A stretch of 64,000 nt of DNA from assembly GCA_003153475.1 (NCBI GenBank), contig PLYT01000005.1:26781-90780 (forward strand), given 5' to 3'. The stretch is from Betaproteobacteria bacterium. GTDB taxonomy: Bacteria > Pseudomonadota > Gammaproteobacteria > Burkholderiales > Casimicrobiaceae. Below the pieces are notes generated by a model that saw only the letters and a program-made list of their open reading frames with translations, did no database searches and was not told where the DNA came from. Shown in pieces: positions 36,060 through 44,346 of this stretch. Position 1 is the first letter of the stretch. Each line of letters begins with the position of its first letter. The translations under genes and the position numbers were made by a program.

Positions 36060-37058
36060 ATGCTCGATCGTCAAATCAAGTGGCTCATTTCGGCGCTCAT
36101 CCCCTTGCTCGGGATGCTGGTGGTGGCCGGTCCGGTCAGCGCCGAAAACATCGCCGTCGGTAATTACGGCAGCTCGGCCAACGGCATGCCGTTCGCCGTC
36201 GCGCTGGAAAAGGGCTACTTCCAGCAGGAGGGCGCGAACGTCACCGGCATCATCGCCTCGGAGGGCGGCGGGACCTCGGTGCGCAACGCTATGGCCGGGG
36301 TGGCCTACGGCGAAGCCAATCCCGGCGCGATCGCGGTGGCGATCCAGCAGGGCGCCGATATCAAAATCGTCAGCGACAACGTGCTCACGATCGCCGAATT
36401 CGCGTGGCTCGTGAAGAAGGACTCGCCGATCAAGACGATCCAGGATCTGAAGGGCAAGAAGATCGGCTACACCAATCCGCGGTCGACCAGCCAGGCGCTC
36501 GACATCCTGATGCTGCAGAAGGCGGGGCTCAAGCCGGAGGATGCCGAGCTCGTCAAGACCGGCGGCTTCGGGCCGATGGTGGCGGCGCTCGAGCTCGGCC
36601 AGATCGACTGCGCACCGGTGACGGAGCCCCTATGGTCCAAGTCGAAGGACAAGTTCCGCGTGCTGATCACCGGGGCCGAAGCGCTGCCGCCGCTCGACAA
36701 CGTCGTCGGCATGGCGACGTCCGACGCGATGAAAAACCGCGGAGATTTCATTCGCGCGATCATCCGCGCCCGTCGGCGCGCTGTCGAGTTCATGATCGCG
36801 CACCCCGACGAGGCCGGCGACATCGTTGCCAAGCCATTCAACATCACGCCGGAAGTGGCGCGCAGTGCCGTGCGCAATCTGACGACGAGTCTGACCCAGG
36901 GTGTGCCGTACTGGGGCGACGGCCGCTTCCACCTGTCGGGCATGAAGCGGATCATCGAGGTGCAGAAGAGCGTCGGTGCGATCGCCGGCGACATGGACGT
37001 GACGAAGATGATCACCACCGAGTTCCTGCCCGACGACCTGAAGAAGTCCGTCGAATAG
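36060..37058 (+). CDS. NMT1/THI5-like ABC transporter binding protein
   Basis: 332 residues from the ATG with AGGAGGAAGC upstream; the 14-codon longer track start runs through that site. A signal peptide ends at 'AGPVSAENIAVG'. NMT1/SsuA/TauA-type receptor: 'FAVALEKGYFQQEGANVTG', 'DLKGKKIGYTNPRSTSQALD', 'GFGPMVAALELGQIDCAPV'. The family binds sulfonates, thiamine precursors, aromatic acids or nitrate-like ligands. It feeds the ATPase and two permeases that follow. Confidence 0.9.
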   Translation: MLDRQIKWLISALIPLLGMLVVAGPVSAENIAVGNYGSSANGMPFAVALEKGYFQQEGANVTGIIASEGGGTSVRNAMAGVAYGEANPGAIAVAIQQGADIKIVSDNVLTIAEFAWLVKKDSPIKTIQDLKGKKIGYTNPRSTSQALDILMLQKAGLKPEDAELVKTGGFGPMVAALELGQIDCAPVTEPLWSKSKDKFRVLITGAEALPPLDNVVGMATSDAMKNRGDFIRAIIRARRRAVEFMIAHPDEAGDIVAKPFNITPEVARSAVRNLTTSLTQGVPYWGDGRFHLSGMKRIIEVQKSVGAIAGDMDVTKMITTEFLPDDLKKSVE

Positions 37059-37075
37059 CGGGCGGCGCGCGCGGG

Positions 37076-37882
37076 ATGACCTCGGCCCATGTTGCGCTGA
37101 AAGGCGTCACCAAACGCTTCCCCGCCAGCGCGGGAGGACAGGCGGTCCATGCGCTCGGACCGATCGATCTTTCTATCCGGCAGGGCGAGTTCTTTGCGGT
37201 CGTCGGGCCGTCCGGCTGCGGCAAGTCGACTTTGCTCGAGCTCATCGCCGGACTCACCCCGGCGAGCGAGGGGCAGATCGAATTCGAAGGGCGGGCGATC
37301 GAGAACGAAATCCCCGACGGGATCGGCGTCGTGTTTCAGGAGGATGCCTGCTTTCCCTGGCTCTCCGTTCGCGAGAACGTCGAGTTCGGCCTGCGCAAGG
37401 CCGGGGTCGCGCCTGATGAAAAAGCCCGCCGCGTCCGCGATGCCATTGCGATGATGGGCCTAGGCGAGTTCGCGCCGAGCTACCCGGCGCAGCTTTCGGG
37501 CGGAATGCGCCAGCGCGTCTGCATCGCCCGCACGCTGGTGGCGAAGCCGCGTCTTCTGCTGCTGGACGAGCCGTTCGGTGCACTCGACCAGCAGACGCGC
37601 CTCCTGATGGGCGACGAAGTGTTGCGCCTGTGGCGGGAGATCGGCGCCACGGTGTTCCTGATTACGCATGCGCTCGACGAGGCCGCGATGCTCGCCGACC
37701 GGATCGCGGTAATGTCGGCGCGGCCCGGCACGGTGATCGACATGGTCGAGACTCACTGGCCGCGCGAGCGCGACAGCCGGATCGTCGAGCAGGAGAGCTT
37801 CGGTGCGACAACCAGCCGGTTGTGGAAGACCTTGCGCGAGGAATCGATGAAGACGATGGGTCGATCGGCCGCCGCGACATGA
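37076..37882 (+). CDS. ABC transporter ATP-binding protein (SsuB/TauB-like)
   Basis: 268 residues from the ATG 17 nt after the receptor gene. Walker A 'VGPSGCGKSTLLELIAG', Q-loop 'VFQEDACFPWL', signature 'LSGGMRQRVCIARTL', Walker B 'LLLLDEPFGALDQQ' and switch His 'LITHALDEA' are complete. It powers uptake through the permeases at 37879 and 38631, with which it is coupled (ATGA overlap). Confidence 0.93.
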   Translation: MTSAHVALKGVTKRFPASAGGQAVHALGPIDLSIRQGEFFAVVGPSGCGKSTLLELIAGLTPASEGQIEFEGRAIENEIPDGIGVVFQEDACFPWLSVRENVEFGLRKAGVAPDEKARRVRDAIAMMGLGEFAPSYPAQLSGGMRQRVCIARTLVAKPRLLLLDEPFGALDQQTRLLMGDEVLRLWREIGATVFLITHALDEAAMLADRIAVMSARPGTVIDMVETHWPRERDSRIVEQESFGATTSRLWKTLREESMKTMGRSAAAT

Positions 37883-38631
37883 GACGGGTGAGGCTCTACC
37901 AGGTTGGCGTCATCGCCGGCCTTCTGTTGCTGCTCGAAGCGCTCTGTCTCGCCGGCGTCATCGACAAGATCACGATGCCGCCGCCGCACCGGATCGCGGT
38001 CGATCTGGTCAAGCTGCTTCTCGCCGGCAAGCTCTACCCGGAAATCGGCAAGAGCCTGGCCAACGTCCTGCTGGCTTTCGGGCTGGCGTACTCGACCGGG
38101 ATCGTCACCGGCACCGTGTTGCACGGGTACAGGACGGCCAGGGAGACGCTCGATCCGCTGTTCGCGACCTATTACGCGATTCCGGTTTTCGCTTTCTATC
38201 CGCTGTTCATCGTGATCTTCGGTCTGGGCGACGGGCCGCAGGTGCTGATCGGATTCCTGCTCGGCGTCGTCGCCGTCATCGTCACCATGCTGAACGGGCT
38301 CGACCGGGTGCCGCGCGTTCTGAGGAAGACGGCATCGATCTGCCGCATGGGGCCGTTCGAAACGGCGGTGCACGTGACGCTCCCGTTCTGCGCGCCCTAC
38401 CTATTGACCGCGGCGAAGCTCGCGCTGGCCTACGCCTTCATCGGCGTGATCGGCTCGGAATTTATCATGGCCCGCAGCGGCATGGGCTACGAGATCGGCT
38501 ACGCCTATACCAATTTCGACAATGCGACGATGTATCCGCTGATCGTCCTGATCCTGCTTTTGTCGATTGTCATGAACGGCGTTCTCACCCACTGGGAGAA
38601 ACTGCTTCTCGCCAGGAGAGGCCAACGTTGA
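37879..38631 (+). CDS. ABC transporter permease 1 (SsuC/TauC-like)
   Basis: 250 residues, ATG overlapping the ATPase stop. Six predicted helices, starting 'GVIAGLLLLLEALCLAGVI'. The coupling loop reads 'RKTASICRMGPFETAVHVTLPF', an EAA-like motif. It ends in a TGATG overlap with a second, different permease gene, implying a heterodimeric channel. Confidence 0.9.
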   Translation: MRRVRLYQVGVIAGLLLLLEALCLAGVIDKITMPPPHRIAVDLVKLLLAGKLYPEIGKSLANVLLAFGLAYSTGIVTGTVLHGYRTARETLDPLFATYYAIPVFAFYPLFIVIFGLGDGPQVLIGFLLGVVAVIVTMLNGLDRVPRVLRKTASICRMGPFETAVHVTLPFCAPYLLTAAKLALAYAFIGVIGSEFIMARSGMGYEIGYAYTNFDNATMYPLIVLILLLSIVMNGVLTHWEKLLLARRGQR

Positions 38632-39377
38632 TGGGCGACAGAGCGAAATCGCTGCGCAACACGATCGTCCTCATCGCCGGATTGCTCGTTTTCTGGCAGC
38701 TGATGTACGCGGTCATCGGTGAGGTGGCGATGCGATCGCCGTGGCAGACGATGCGCTACACGGTGACGCTTGTTGAGACCGATTTTTTCTGGGTCCATCT
38801 GACGAACACGCTGCAGGCCTTTGCCGTCGCGCTCGTGCTCTCGGTAGTCCTCGGGCTCCTGATCGGCTTTGCGCTGGGCCTCCATCGGCTGTCAGCGGAA
38901 GCGATGGAGCCTATGCTGGTCGCGCTCTATTCGATCCCGAAGATCACGCTCTATCCGATCATCCTGCTCGCCTTCGGGCTGGGCATGTCGGCCAAGATCG
39001 CGTTCGGCGCGATCCACGGCATCATTCCGGTCGCTCTGTTCACGCTCAACGCGGTGCGCAGCACCAAGCCGATCCTGGTCAAGACCGGGCGCGTGCTCAA
39101 GCTGAGCCCGCCGGCCATGGTGCGCTCGATCCTGTTTCCGGCGGCGGTGCCCGAGATTTTCACCGGATTGCGCGTCGGCTTTTCATTGACCCTGATCGGG
39201 ACGGTGCTGGGCGAGATGTTCGCGGCGCAACACGGCCTCGGCTATCTGCTGATGAACGCGATCGGCCTCTACAACGTTGACGTGATCATGTCGGTGACGT
39301 TTCTGCTGGTCGTTTTTGCGGCGGGCGTCAACGGGATTCTGCTCGCGGTCGATCGCCGGCTGCATTTCCGGGTCTAG
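38631..39377 (+). CDS. ABC transporter permease 2 (SsuC/TauC-like)
   Basis: 248 residues from the ATG that overlaps the previous TGA; the track's TTG one codon earlier is less likely. Six helices, with the coupling loop 'KTGRVLKLSPPAMVRSILFP'. It diverges from permease 1, so the importer has two different membrane subunits rather than the single one usual for SsuBC. Last gene of the ThDP enzyme/ALDH/importer run. Confidence 0.9.
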   Translation: MGDRAKSLRNTIVLIAGLLVFWQLMYAVIGEVAMRSPWQTMRYTVTLVETDFFWVHLTNTLQAFAVALVLSVVLGLLIGFALGLHRLSAEAMEPMLVALYSIPKITLYPIILLAFGLGMSAKIAFGAIHGIIPVALFTLNAVRSTKPILVKTGRVLKLSPPAMVRSILFPAAVPEIFTGLRVGFSLTLIGTVLGEMFAAQHGLGYLLMNAIGLYNVDVIMSVTFLLVVFAAGVNGILLAVDRRLHFRV

Positions 39378-39407
39378 CGGTCGGGATCGGGCCGGGACGC
39401 CGGTTCG

Positions 39408-40151
39408 CTAGGCCGCGGCCAGGGGCGCCATCGACGCGCCTTCGATCCGATGCCGCGCGAACGCCCGGGCGATGAATCCCGAGCGCTTCATCTCCTCGAC
39501 GAAGTCGTGCAGGTATTTCGCGCCGGCGTCGCGCCCGCGCGGCGTGCCCATCGCCTGATTGATCGCCATGAATCGACCCGGCAGCAGGCGAAAGCCCGGT
39601 ATCCGGCGCGCGGCTTCTTCGAGTTGCGGCTTGACCCCGGCGATGCAGTCGAGCTCGCCTTTCGTCCACAGCTCGAGCACGGCTTCGAACGAGCTCGCAC
39701 GAACGAGCGTCGCCTCTTTGAGCTCGCGCGTCAGGAACAGGTCATAAGCGCTGCCGACGATGACGCCGACGCGCGTGCCGGGCCGGTCGATCCCGGCGTT
39801 GTCGCCGATCGGAGAACGATCCGCCACGAGATAAACGCCTTCGATGACGACGTAGGCGGCTGTGAAGCGGATGTCGGCCGCGCGCAGCGGATCGATCGCC
39901 AGAAAGCAGATGTCCCAGGCTCCGGATGCAAGGGCGGCTACGACCTTGCCGGCGGCGTCGTAGGGCACGAAGTCGACCGGCACGCCGAGGCACCGCGCCA
40001 GCTCGCGCGCGAGATCGGCCGAAATACCGCTTGCTTCGCCGGTCGCCGGGTTCCACGCCGCAAGCACCGGGTTGCCGTAGTTGAACGCGGCGCGAAGCCT
40101 GCCCGAAGGCGCGAGCTCGGCGACGACGGCGGGCGGCGCGAGAGGCGTCAT
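39408..40151 (-). CDS. Amino-acid-type solute-binding protein without signal peptide
   Basis: 247 residues. Type-II periplasmic-binding fold of the family-3 kind: 'LRAAFNYGNPVLAAWNPATG', 'DLARELARCLGVPVDFVPYD', 'GVYLVADRSPI' and 'NQAMGTPRGRDAGAKYLHDF'. The N-terminus ('MTPLAPPAVVAELAPSG') has no hydrophobic core, so the protein should stay in the cytosol unless the start is wrong; no in-frame upstream extension with a signal is visible because the gshA stop overlaps the start (ATGA). It may be a cytosolic ligand sensor or enzyme-like relative rather than a transport receptor. Confidence 0.82.
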   Translation of the reverse strand: MTPLAPPAVVAELAPSGRLRAAFNYGNPVLAAWNPATGEASGISADLARELARCLGVPVDFVPYDAAGKVVAALASGAWDICFLAIDPLRAADIRFTAAYVVIEGVYLVADRSPIGDNAGIDRPGTRVGVIVGSAYDLFLTRELKEATLVRASSFEAVLELWTKGELDCIAGVKPQLEEAARRIPGFRLLPGRFMAINQAMGTPRGRDAGAKYLHDFVEEMKRSGFIARAFARHRIEGASMAPLAAA

Positions 40152-41674
40152 TCGTTAAGGCGCAATGGCGCCAGGTAGAGCTGCCGGTAGGCTTCGAACG
40201 GGATCGTTTCCGAGGCTTCGATCTGCCGCTGTTCGGCGAGCGACTCCTCGGCAAGCCGCGCGTAGCGGACAGCGACTTCGTCGGCGAGCGGCAGCTTGAG
40301 GATCGCTTCGCGATGCGCGCGCGACTGCTCGAGCACGAAATGGACGTACGAATTGCCGTGGTCGCGCGCCATCGCCTCCAGGACGCGCGCCGACGGCGTC
40401 GCCGCAGGGTCGTTCAGCGCCGCGACAGCCGAGGCCAGCGCATCGCGATGGGCGTTGCCTCCGTTCGCCTGATCGAGCGCCGCAGCGAACGGTGCGCACT
40501 CGGCCAGGATCTCGGCGCCCCAGTCGGACAGCCGCACTTCGCCCGCGCCGCGGACGAGTCGCAATCCGGGCTCCCGGCCGCGCGATGCGACGCGCTGCTT
40601 GTTGCCGACGATGGCCGAGAGCTCCTGTGCCGTATCGGGCGGACTCGGCGTCAGCGCGCAATGCAGCAGGAATACGTCGAGCATGCGCACGGTGGCCGCG
40701 GTGATGCCGATCGCATGAAAGGGATCGAGATCCATCAGCCGGACTTCGACGTACTCGACCCCGCGGTCGCGCAGCGCATGCAGCGGCCGCTCGCCGGGAT
40801 TGATCACCCGTTTCGGGCGGATGGTCCCGTAGAATTCGTTTTCGATCTGCAGCAGCGTCGTCCCGAGCTGCCGGTATTCGTCGCCGTCGCGTACGCCTAT
40901 CGCCTCGTAGGGCGGGTAGGGCTTGGTCAGCGCTTCCTGCAGCGACGCTACATAGCTCTTCAGGTTGTTGTAACTGACGGCGAGCGAGCCTTGCGCGTCG
41001 CTCTGGTAGCCCAGTCGCCCCATGCGCAGCGACGTCGCGTGCGGCAGGTAGAGCGTATCGCCGGAGAGGCGCTGCAGCTCGTGCGCGCGGCCCGCGACGA
41101 AGCTCGAGCACACGGCAGGCGAAGCGCCGAACAGATAGAGCAGGAGCCACGCGTTGCGGCGGAAGTTGCGGATCAGCGCGAAATAGTCGTCATTGCTGCG
41201 CTTGTCGGGCAGCGAAAAATTGTAGTGGATGCCGGAGATCGTCTGCATGCGCCGGCCGTAGCGATGCGACAGGCCCATGCGGTAGACGGTCTTGGCACGG
41301 CCGACGTTCGACGTGCCGTAGCGGCCGAGCGGAATCGCGTCGTCCGCGGGCAGGCGGCACGGCATGCTCGCGGCCCAGAGCAGCTCGTCGCCGATGGCCC
41401 GGTAGACGATCTGGTGAATCTCGGTCAGCTCGTCGAGGCACGATTGCGCGCTGGTGTGCACACCGGTGATCAGCTCCGCTTGCGACTCGCTGAAATCGGT
41501 AGTGACGAACGGATGCGTCAGCGCGGAGCCCAGCCTCGCCGGGTGCGGCGTCGTTGCCAGCATGCCGTCGGGTCGTACGCGCAGGCTCTCCTTTTCGATA
41601 CCGCGGCGCAGGTGGGAAAGCACCTCGCGCGGAGGCATCGGCATGGCGACGCGCTCCATCGCTTCAGCGGACAT
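40148..41674 (-). CDS. gshA: Glutamate-cysteine ligase
   Basis: 508 residues, the usual length of gammaproteobacterial-type GshA. Motifs: 'RGIEKESLRV' near the start, 'HPFVTTDFSESQAELITG', 'GIHYNFSLPD', 'LQIENEFYGTIRPKR' and 'VEYVEVRLMDLDPF', which bind glutamate, Mg-ATP and cysteine. It catalyses the first step of glutathione synthesis in the cytosol. I chose the ATG giving 'MSAEAMERVAMPM'; the longer track ORF crosses the intergenic region. The stop overlaps the start of the solute-binding-like gene downstream, so both are translated as a unit. gshB is not in the window. Confidence 0.95.
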   Translation of the reverse strand: MSAEAMERVAMPMPPREVLSHLRRGIEKESLRVRPDGMLATTPHPARLGSALTHPFVTTDFSESQAELITGVHTSAQSCLDELTEIHQIVYRAIGDELLWAASMPCRLPADDAIPLGRYGTSNVGRAKTVYRMGLSHRYGRRMQTISGIHYNFSLPDKRSNDDYFALIRNFRRNAWLLLYLFGASPAVCSSFVAGRAHELQRLSGDTLYLPHATSLRMGRLGYQSDAQGSLAVSYNNLKSYVASLQEALTKPYPPYEAIGVRDGDEYRQLGTTLLQIENEFYGTIRPKRVINPGERPLHALRDRGVEYVEVRLMDLDPFHAIGITAATVRMLDVFLLHCALTPSPPDTAQELSAIVGNKQRVASRGREPGLRLVRGAGEVRLSDWGAEILAECAPFAAALDQANGGNAHRDALASAVAALNDPAATPSARVLEAMARDHGNSYVHFVLEQSRAHREAILKLPLADEVAVRYARLAEESLAEQRQIEASETIPFEAYRQLYLAPLRLNE

Positions 41675-41910
41675 ACGGAAGCCTCGCCGCGCGTGCGGGC
41701 GCCGGCGCGCGATCGGCGCGGGCAATGGCAGCCATATTCCGCAGGCGAATCGCGGTGAACGTCGGGGACATGGGGTTCGGAAGGCTTTCGAGTCGCGCAA
41801 TTGTAGCGGCTTTCCGCGCCGGCATCTCGATCCGCCAATAGTCCGCAGGCAACGACGGTGCGGCGCGACCGCAGTACAATCGACAGGCATCGTCCACGCC
41901 GGGAGCACGG

Positions 41911-42912
41911 ATGCTCGACTTCGGAAAGCACGGCCTGATTCGACCATTCGCAATGATCGCGCTCGCGGCCGCGGTGGTGGCCCCGCCAGCGCTTGGCCAG
42001 ACGCTCCCACCCGGGTATCCGGACCACACGATCAAGATCATCGCACCGGTGCAGCCCGGCGGCGGCGTCGATCTGGTCGCGCGCACCGTCGCCGATCGAC
42101 TCGGCCGGGCGTTGGGCGTGCCCATCGTCGTCGACAACCAGAGCGGCGGCGGAGGGGTCGTTGGATCGCTTGCCACCGCGCGCGCCGCGCCCGATGGCTA
42201 CACGCTTATGGTCGGCTATGTCGGCACGCATGGGACCAATCCGGCCGTGCGGAAGCTCCCTTACGACGCGATCAACGATTTCACGCCGATCGCGATGATC
42301 GCGGGCACGCCAAACGTATTGATCGTGCCCCCATCGGTACCGGTGAACACGCTGCAGGAATTCGTCGCGTATGTTAAGGCGCACCCCGGCAAGCTCTCCT
42401 ACGGCTCGTCGGGTCCCGGGACGCTGACGCATCTGGCGATGGAGCAGCTCAAGGTCGCCGCCAATCTCGACATCGAGCACGTTGCCTATCGCGGCATCGG
42501 CCCGGCCATCACCGACATTCTCGGCGGACAGACGCAGGCGCTGTTCCCGGGCCTTGCCGCAGCCCTGCCGCACATCAAGGCGGGCAAGATGAAGCCGCTC
42601 GCCGTCACCGGTACCAGGCGTCATCCGCTGCTACCCGACGTGCCGACGTTCGACGAGTTGGGCTACAAGGGGTTCGACGGCGTGCAATGGTATGGCATCG
42701 TCGGTCCGGCGAACCTGCCGGCCCCGATCGTCAAACGGCTTAACGAAGAGATCGGGAAGCTGCTGCAAAGCCCCGATCTGGCCGAGCGGCTTTCCGGTGA
42801 AGCGCTGCAGCCGATGCCGATGACGCCGGAGCAATTCGGGCAGTACATGCGCGACGACATCGCCAAATGGTCGAAACTCGCGAAGGACCGCGGCATCCAG
42901 ATTGGTGAATGA
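41911..42912 (+). CDS. Tripartite tricarboxylate transporter receptor (Bug family)
   Basis: 333 residues. A signal peptide ends at 'PALGQTLPPG'. Bug motifs: 'IKIIAPVQPGGGVDLVARTV', 'VDNQSGGGGVVGSLATARA', 'DGYTLMVGYVGTHGTNPAV', 'LSYGSSGPGTLTHLAMEQ' and 'VAYRGIGPAITDILGG'. Bug proteins are extracytoplasmic receptors, large in number in Betaproteobacteria, usually without adjacent TctAB membrane genes, as here. The stop overlaps the MmgE/PrpD start (ATGA), so the bound ligand may be the substrate or precursor for that enzyme. Confidence 0.93.
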   Translation: MLDFGKHGLIRPFAMIALAAAVVAPPALGQTLPPGYPDHTIKIIAPVQPGGGVDLVARTVADRLGRALGVPIVVDNQSGGGGVVGSLATARAAPDGYTLMVGYVGTHGTNPAVRKLPYDAINDFTPIAMIAGTPNVLIVPPSVPVNTLQEFVAYVKAHPGKLSYGSSGPGTLTHLAMEQLKVAANLDIEHVAYRGIGPAITDILGGQTQALFPGLAAALPHIKAGKMKPLAVTGTRRHPLLPDVPTFDELGYKGFDGVQWYGIVGPANLPAPIVKRLNEEIGKLLQSPDLAERLSGEALQPMPMTPEQFGQYMRDDIAKWSKLAKDRGIQIGE

Positions 42913-44285
42913 TGGCCAACGACGCGCCCATCGCGACTGACGTCGACGCGCCGCCGATCACCCGCATCCTCGCCGACTTCGTTGCGGCGCATCCGTCGCG
43001 CGGATGGGATGCGAGCGTAGACCGTCAGGCGCATCGAAGCGTGCTCAACTGGGTCGGCTGCGCAATCGGCGCATCGCGCCATCCGGCCGTCGAAGCCGCG
43101 CTTGCCGCGGCCACCGAGCTCGCGCCCGGCGCGCAGGCGATGATCCTTGGACGAAGCGAGCGTCTCGACATCGCAAGCGCCGCCCTCGTCAACGGCATCA
43201 GCTCGCACACGTTCGATTTTGACGACACCCATCTGAAGACGATCATTCACCCGGCCGGTCCGGTCGCTTCCGCCGCCCTGGCGCTGGCCGAACATCGTCG
43301 AGCGAGCGGCCGCGAACTGATCGATGCGATCGTCCTGGGCATCGACGTCGAGTGCCGCATCGGCAACGCGATCTACCCGGACCACTACGATCGGGGCTGG
43401 CACATCACCGGCTCGACCGGCATGCTCGGCGCGGCGGCCGCCTGCGCCCGGATCCTCGAGCTCGACGCCGGCAGGACGGCGATGGCGCTGGGCATCGCCG
43501 CATCGCAACCGATCGGCGTGCGTGAACAATTCGGCTCGATGACCAAGGCGTTTCATATCGGCGGAGCCGCACGTGCCGGACTCATGTCGGCATTGATGGC
43601 GCGGCACGGCTACACCGCGTCGAGGCGTGCCCTCGAAGCGCCGCGCGGCCTGATGCAGACTTACTCGACCAAATGCGACTGGCGAGAGGTCACCGACGAG
43701 CTCGGCCTGCGTTTCGAGATCTCGTTCAACACCTACAAGCCGTTCGCCTGTGGCATCGTCATTCATCCCTGCATTGAGGGCTGCCGTCAGCTGCGCGATG
43801 CACATGGTTTGCGCGCCGACGACATCGAGCGCATCGATTTGCTCGTGCATCCGCTGGTGCTCGAGTTGACCGGCAAGCGCGCGCCCAAGAGCGGACTTGA
43901 AGCCAAGTTCAGCGTCTACCACGCCTGTGCCGCGGCCATTTTGTTCGGCCAGGCCGGCGAAGCCGAATTTTCGGACGCGATCGCCGCGCGCGCCGACGTA
44001 ATCGCGCTGCGCGATCGCGTTCACGCCAGCGTGGACGCGTCGATCGGCGAATCGGCTGCCGACGTGACGATTCATTGCAGGGACGGCCGCGATCTGCACC
44101 TCGAGGTCGCGCATGCGATCGGCAGCCTGCAGCGGCCGATGAGCGACGCCGACCTCTCGCGCAAGTTCCACGGGCTGGTCGATCCTGTCCTCGGCGCCGC
44201 GCGCGCCCGGCGTCTGGTCGAGCTCTGCGGCACGCTCGCCGACGCCGACAACGTCGACGCGCTCAAGGCGGCGGCGACGGACTAG
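42909..44285 (+). CDS. MmgE/PrpD family protein
   Basis: 458 residues. Family marks: 'HRSVLNWVGCAIGASRHPAV', 'NGISSHTFDFDDTHLKTIIH', 'GSTGMLGAAAACARILELD' and 'MTKAFHIGGAARAGLMSAL'. Relatives include 2-methylcitrate dehydratase and cis-aconitate decarboxylase, both Fe-S independent. Absence of prpBC makes propionate metabolism unlikely; paired with a Bug receptor it more likely acts on an imported carboxylic acid. Cytosolic. Translationally coupled to the receptor gene. Confidence 0.92.
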   Translation: MMANDAPIATDVDAPPITRILADFVAAHPSRGWDASVDRQAHRSVLNWVGCAIGASRHPAVEAALAAATELAPGAQAMILGRSERLDIASAALVNGISSHTFDFDDTHLKTIIHPAGPVASAALALAEHRRASGRELIDAIVLGIDVECRIGNAIYPDHYDRGWHITGSTGMLGAAAACARILELDAGRTAMALGIAASQPIGVREQFGSMTKAFHIGGAARAGLMSALMARHGYTASRRALEAPRGLMQTYSTKCDWREVTDELGLRFEISFNTYKPFACGIVIHPCIEGCRQLRDAHGLRADDIERIDLLVHPLVLELTGKRAPKSGLEAKFSVYHACAAAILFGQAGEAEFSDAIAARADVIALRDRVHASVDASIGESAADVTIHCRDGRDLHLEVAHAIGSLQRPMSDADLSRKFHGLVDPVLGAARARRLVELCGTLADADNVDALKAAATD

Positions 44286-44346
44286 CGGCAACAAGGCGCG
44301 ATGGGCGATCGACTCGCCCTCGCCGTGCTGGAGGGCGGTCAGCGTT

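Noticed and set aside
41518-42624. 368-codon minus-strand ORF across the gshA/Bug gap
   Set aside because: Overlaps two well-supported genes and has shadow-type composition.
42909-44285. Assignment as 2-methylcitrate dehydratase (prpD)
   Set aside because: No prpB, prpC or regulator nearby; the neighbour is a Bug receptor, so only family level is justified.
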